A stretch of 6,100 nucleotides of DNA from Thermoplasmata archaeon (lineage in GTDB: Archaea; Thermoplasmatota; Thermoplasmata; Sysuiplasmatales; Sysuiplasmataceae), in assembly GCA_021796175.1 (NCBI GenBank), contig JAJYOM010000097.1, positions 1 through 6,100 of the forward strand, in the 5' to 3' direction. Under the pieces are notes generated by a model. That model saw only the letters and a list, made by a program, of their open reading frames with translations, had not been told where the DNA came from and made no database searches. A program made the position numbers and the translations under genes. Shown one piece after another: positions 4,464-6,100 of this stretch; positions within the stretch are counted from its first letter, which is position 1; every line of letters begins with the position of its first letter.

Positions 4464-6100
4464 TTACAGCCTCTTTCTTGTAAGGAATTTGTCAATCAGG
4501 ATGCCGGCCGCCACCCCCGCAACAAGTGTAAGTCCAATCAGCGCGTATGCCAGGTAGGAAATGTATGTGCTGCCCTGACTCCGCGGTATCGCCGCTGTCG
4601 AAAGAACTGTGAAAAGGATCGACGAAGTCGCCTGGTGACCGTCGGCACTGTAGACAGTATAGGTCAGTGTGTAGACTCCCCTCGAAAGTCCGGCCAGAAT
4701 AACGCTGTTTGAACCGGTAGTGTTATATGTCTTATCCGAAACCGGTCCGCTCACGGCAAGTAATTCACCGGTGATGTAGCTCCCTGAGTAGGATAGGCCG
4801 ACTGTCAGGTTTGCCGCCCCGCCCAGCACAGCGAAATCTGACGGAGAGGTAATCGCTGCCGTCGGTATCTGCTGCGGAGTTATATGCAGCATCGTCGACG
4901 CGGTCGAGGTCATCCCGTTGAAGTTGGTGGCTCTCAGCTCAATTTTCAGAGGGCCATAGCTGAATGAAGAGGCGTTGAAAGTGATATTGTCAAGGCCAAG
5001 TGCATTGTAGGTGATCTGGCCCAGTGTCAGTGTCTCCGAAAGCAGGTAACCGCTTTCCTGTGTGCTGAAGTCCACCGTCGTTTTGCCGGTAACATATGCG
5101 CCGTCTGACGGGGAGGTAAATGCAACTGCTGGCGGAGGATTGGCACCCTTCCCAATAACGTAGAAGGTGAAGTTGAGCGTGTAGGTGAAGCCTTCACTGT
5201 CGTTGAACTCGATAAACATTGTGTGTCCACCCAGTTGAAGGGAAGGGAGTCCGAATGTCCAGACGAAGCTGCTCTGGCCCACAGCGGGCAAGGGCACGGC
5301 GGTGTAGCCCAGTCTGTCAACCCTGTACCTGATGGAAGTGATATTGTTGTAATTTGTCAACCCGGTGTAGACAGGATCCTTGATGTAGAATGAAGCCGAT
5401 GTGTTCTCAGTGCCTATGTAACTTGTGGCCCTCATCTGGCCGCCTACCTGCATAAGCGTTTCCGCCTCACCGTAGACCGGCTTCATGAGCTCAAGCACGG
5501 CCAGGCTGTCATTTGTCGCCAACGGCAATCCTATCTCCGAATTGCCATTGGTGAGCAGAGTCTGGACTGCATTATAGCTGCTGTTGAACGCCTGTATGAG
5601 CAACAAACCGCTGACGCCTGACTGCATCGAATCCAGCGTAAGCTGCTGGTTGATGGAAATCAGTGCTATGCCGGTTGCGTTGGTAATCGTCTGAGTTCCA
5701 TTCACCGGCTGAACGTAGAATGGGGAGATGGCAGTGTTCACCGTTGCCACATCAACTGATATGCCCTTCATTGGAATGCCTCTCCAGTCTGTCACCCTCA
5801 CAGGAAGCAGGTAGCTAACCTGACCAATTGCCATTGGTCCGATTATTGTGCTCTGGGCTCCGTTGCCGACATATCCGGCCTGTGTACCGAACTCTCTGGA
5901 AAATGTGGCTGCAAGCGCATTCGTCGATTGTATGCTGTATCGTGGAGTTACATTGATGTATGCAGTGGCGATGAGACCGAGGTAGGTCGCATTCACGAAG
6001 TAAGTTTCCGGCCGCTGAACGTTCCACGTTTCAACAAACGCGATCCCCAGTTCGTTGGTGTAGCTGAGTGACCTGAGCAGAGTCTGGACTGCATTATAGC
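4464..6100 (-). CDS. Large surface glycoprotein-like protein with Ig-like domains and C-terminal membrane anchor (5' end missing)
   Basis: The last 544 residues of a longer protein. The frame is open to the right edge, so the GTG at 5996 is not a real start; residues below count from it. A beta-rich module near 60-140 (V-R-V-T-D-W-R-G-I-P, later T-N-A-T-G-I-A) resembles Big/invasin-type Ig-like domains. Two further Ig-like repeats follow, about 288-371 and 377-465, each opening with a T-S-P-S-D motif. A hydrophobic helix at about 479-501 precedes a basic tail, T-R-K-R-L, so most of the chain should be outside the cell, anchored by its C-terminus. Fourteen N-x-S/T sequons and no cysteine are visible, as expected for an archaeal exported glycoprotein. 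The exact role (S-layer, adhesin or surface enzyme scaffold) cannot be told. The gene ends 39 bp before the longest frame of the H-like/TusA-like gene on the same strand. Confidence 0.88.
   Translation of the reverse strand, partial: YNAVQTLLRSLSYTNELGIAFVETWNVQRPETYFVNATYLGLIATAYINVTPRYSIQSTNALAATFSREFGTQAGYVGNGAQSTIIGPMAIGQVSYLLPVRVTDWRGIPMKGISVDVATVNTAISPFYVQPVNGTQTITNATGIALISINQQLTLDSMQSGVSGLLLIQAFNSSYNAVQTLLTNGNSEIGLPLATNDSLAVLELMKPVYGEAETLMQVGGQMRATSYIGTENTSASFYIKDPVYTGLTNYNNITSIRYRVDRLGYTAVPLPAVGQSSFVWTFGLPSLQLGGHTMFIEFNDSEGFTYTLNFTFYVIGKGANPPPAVAFTSPSDGAYVTGKTTVDFSTQESGYLLSETLTLGQITYNALGLDNITFNASSFSYGPLKIELRATNFNGMTSTASTMLHITPQQIPTAAITSPSDFAVLGGAANLTVGLSYSGSYITGELLAVSGPVSDKTYNTTGSNSVILAGLSRGVYTLTYTVYSADGHQATSSILFTVLSTAAIPRSQGSTYISYLAYALIGLTLVAGVAAGILIDKFLTRKRL
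5552..5578. repeat. Direct repeat copy 1 (27 bp, exact) inside the surface protein gene
   Basis: These 27 bases recur without mismatch at 6074-6100. In the minus-strand frame both encode Y-N-A-V-Q-T-L-L. The spacing is 522 bp, or 174 codons, so the copies are in frame. The bases on the low-coordinate side differ. Confidence 0.9.
6074..6100. repeat. Direct repeat copy 2 (27 bp, exact), running into the window edge
   Basis: Identical to 5552-5578. The match continues up to the last base of the window, so its full length on that side is unknown. After the identical part, the encoded protein keeps only a faint likeness to copy 1 (N-E-L-G-I against S-E-I-G-L). Confidence 0.9.

Noticed and set aside
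5996..5996. GTG at 5994-5996 as the start of the surface protein
   Set aside because: The frame stays open for 34 more codons to the window edge, there is no SD or signal peptide after it, and the sequence beyond looks like the same kind of beta-rich protein.
1..6100. CRISPR array, tRNA/rRNA gene, insertion sequence or phage attachment site
   Set aside because: No regularly spaced repeats, cloverleaf-like sequence, transposase or integrase motifs, or terminal inverted repeats were found by eye; the only exact long repeat is the two-copy 27-mer in the surface gene.

Overview
This window looks like a piece of an archaeal chromosome, most likely from a Thermoplasmata-type, possibly acidophilic, lineage; that placement is inference. 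The support is the frequent use of AGG/AGA for arginine, a TATA/BRE-like element close to a start, short leaders with Shine-Dalgarno (SD) motifs, an archaeal-type class III aminotransferase, and a large cysteine-free surface protein rich in N-glycosylation sequons with a C-terminal membrane anchor. No rRNA, tRNA, CRISPR array, transposase or integrase was found, and coding density is high.

Layout from left to right: a class III PLP-dependent aminotransferase (+, 9-1322) converges on an acyl-CoA dehydrogenase (-, 2450-1311), and their 3' ends overlap by 12 bp. Upstream of the dehydrogenase on the same strand is a 53-residue zinc-finger-like protein (-, 2711-2550). A 173-bp divergent intergenic region separates it from a two-domain thiosulfate sulfurtransferase (+, 2885-3727, TTG start). 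This rhodanese converges, with one base between the stop codons, on an unusual protein (-, about 4397-3729). Upstream of that on the minus strand is the 3' part of a large surface protein gene that runs off the right edge (4464-6100).

The most interesting item is the protein at 3729-4397. Its N-terminal half matches the glycine-cleavage H-protein/lipoate-binding fold, but arginine stands where the lipoyl-lysine should be. Its C-terminal half aligns without gaps to the sulfur carrier TusA from the active-site cysteine to the C-terminus, with CPxP degenerated to C-S-A-V. H-like lipoate-binding proteins, TusA and rhodanese occur together in sulfur-oxidising heterodisulfide-reductase-like (sHdr) gene clusters of bacteria and archaea. 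A single-chain H-like/TusA-like protein beside a rhodanese therefore suggests an undescribed variant of a sulfane-sulfur relay. This rests on reading the sequence only and has not been tested by profile search or structure.

The aminotransferase and dehydrogenase suggest amino-acid and acyl-CoA catabolism but show no clear link to the sulfur pair. The surface protein is probably unrelated to both, though it is transcribed in the same direction as the fusion gene, 39 or 66 bp upstream depending on which start is used.
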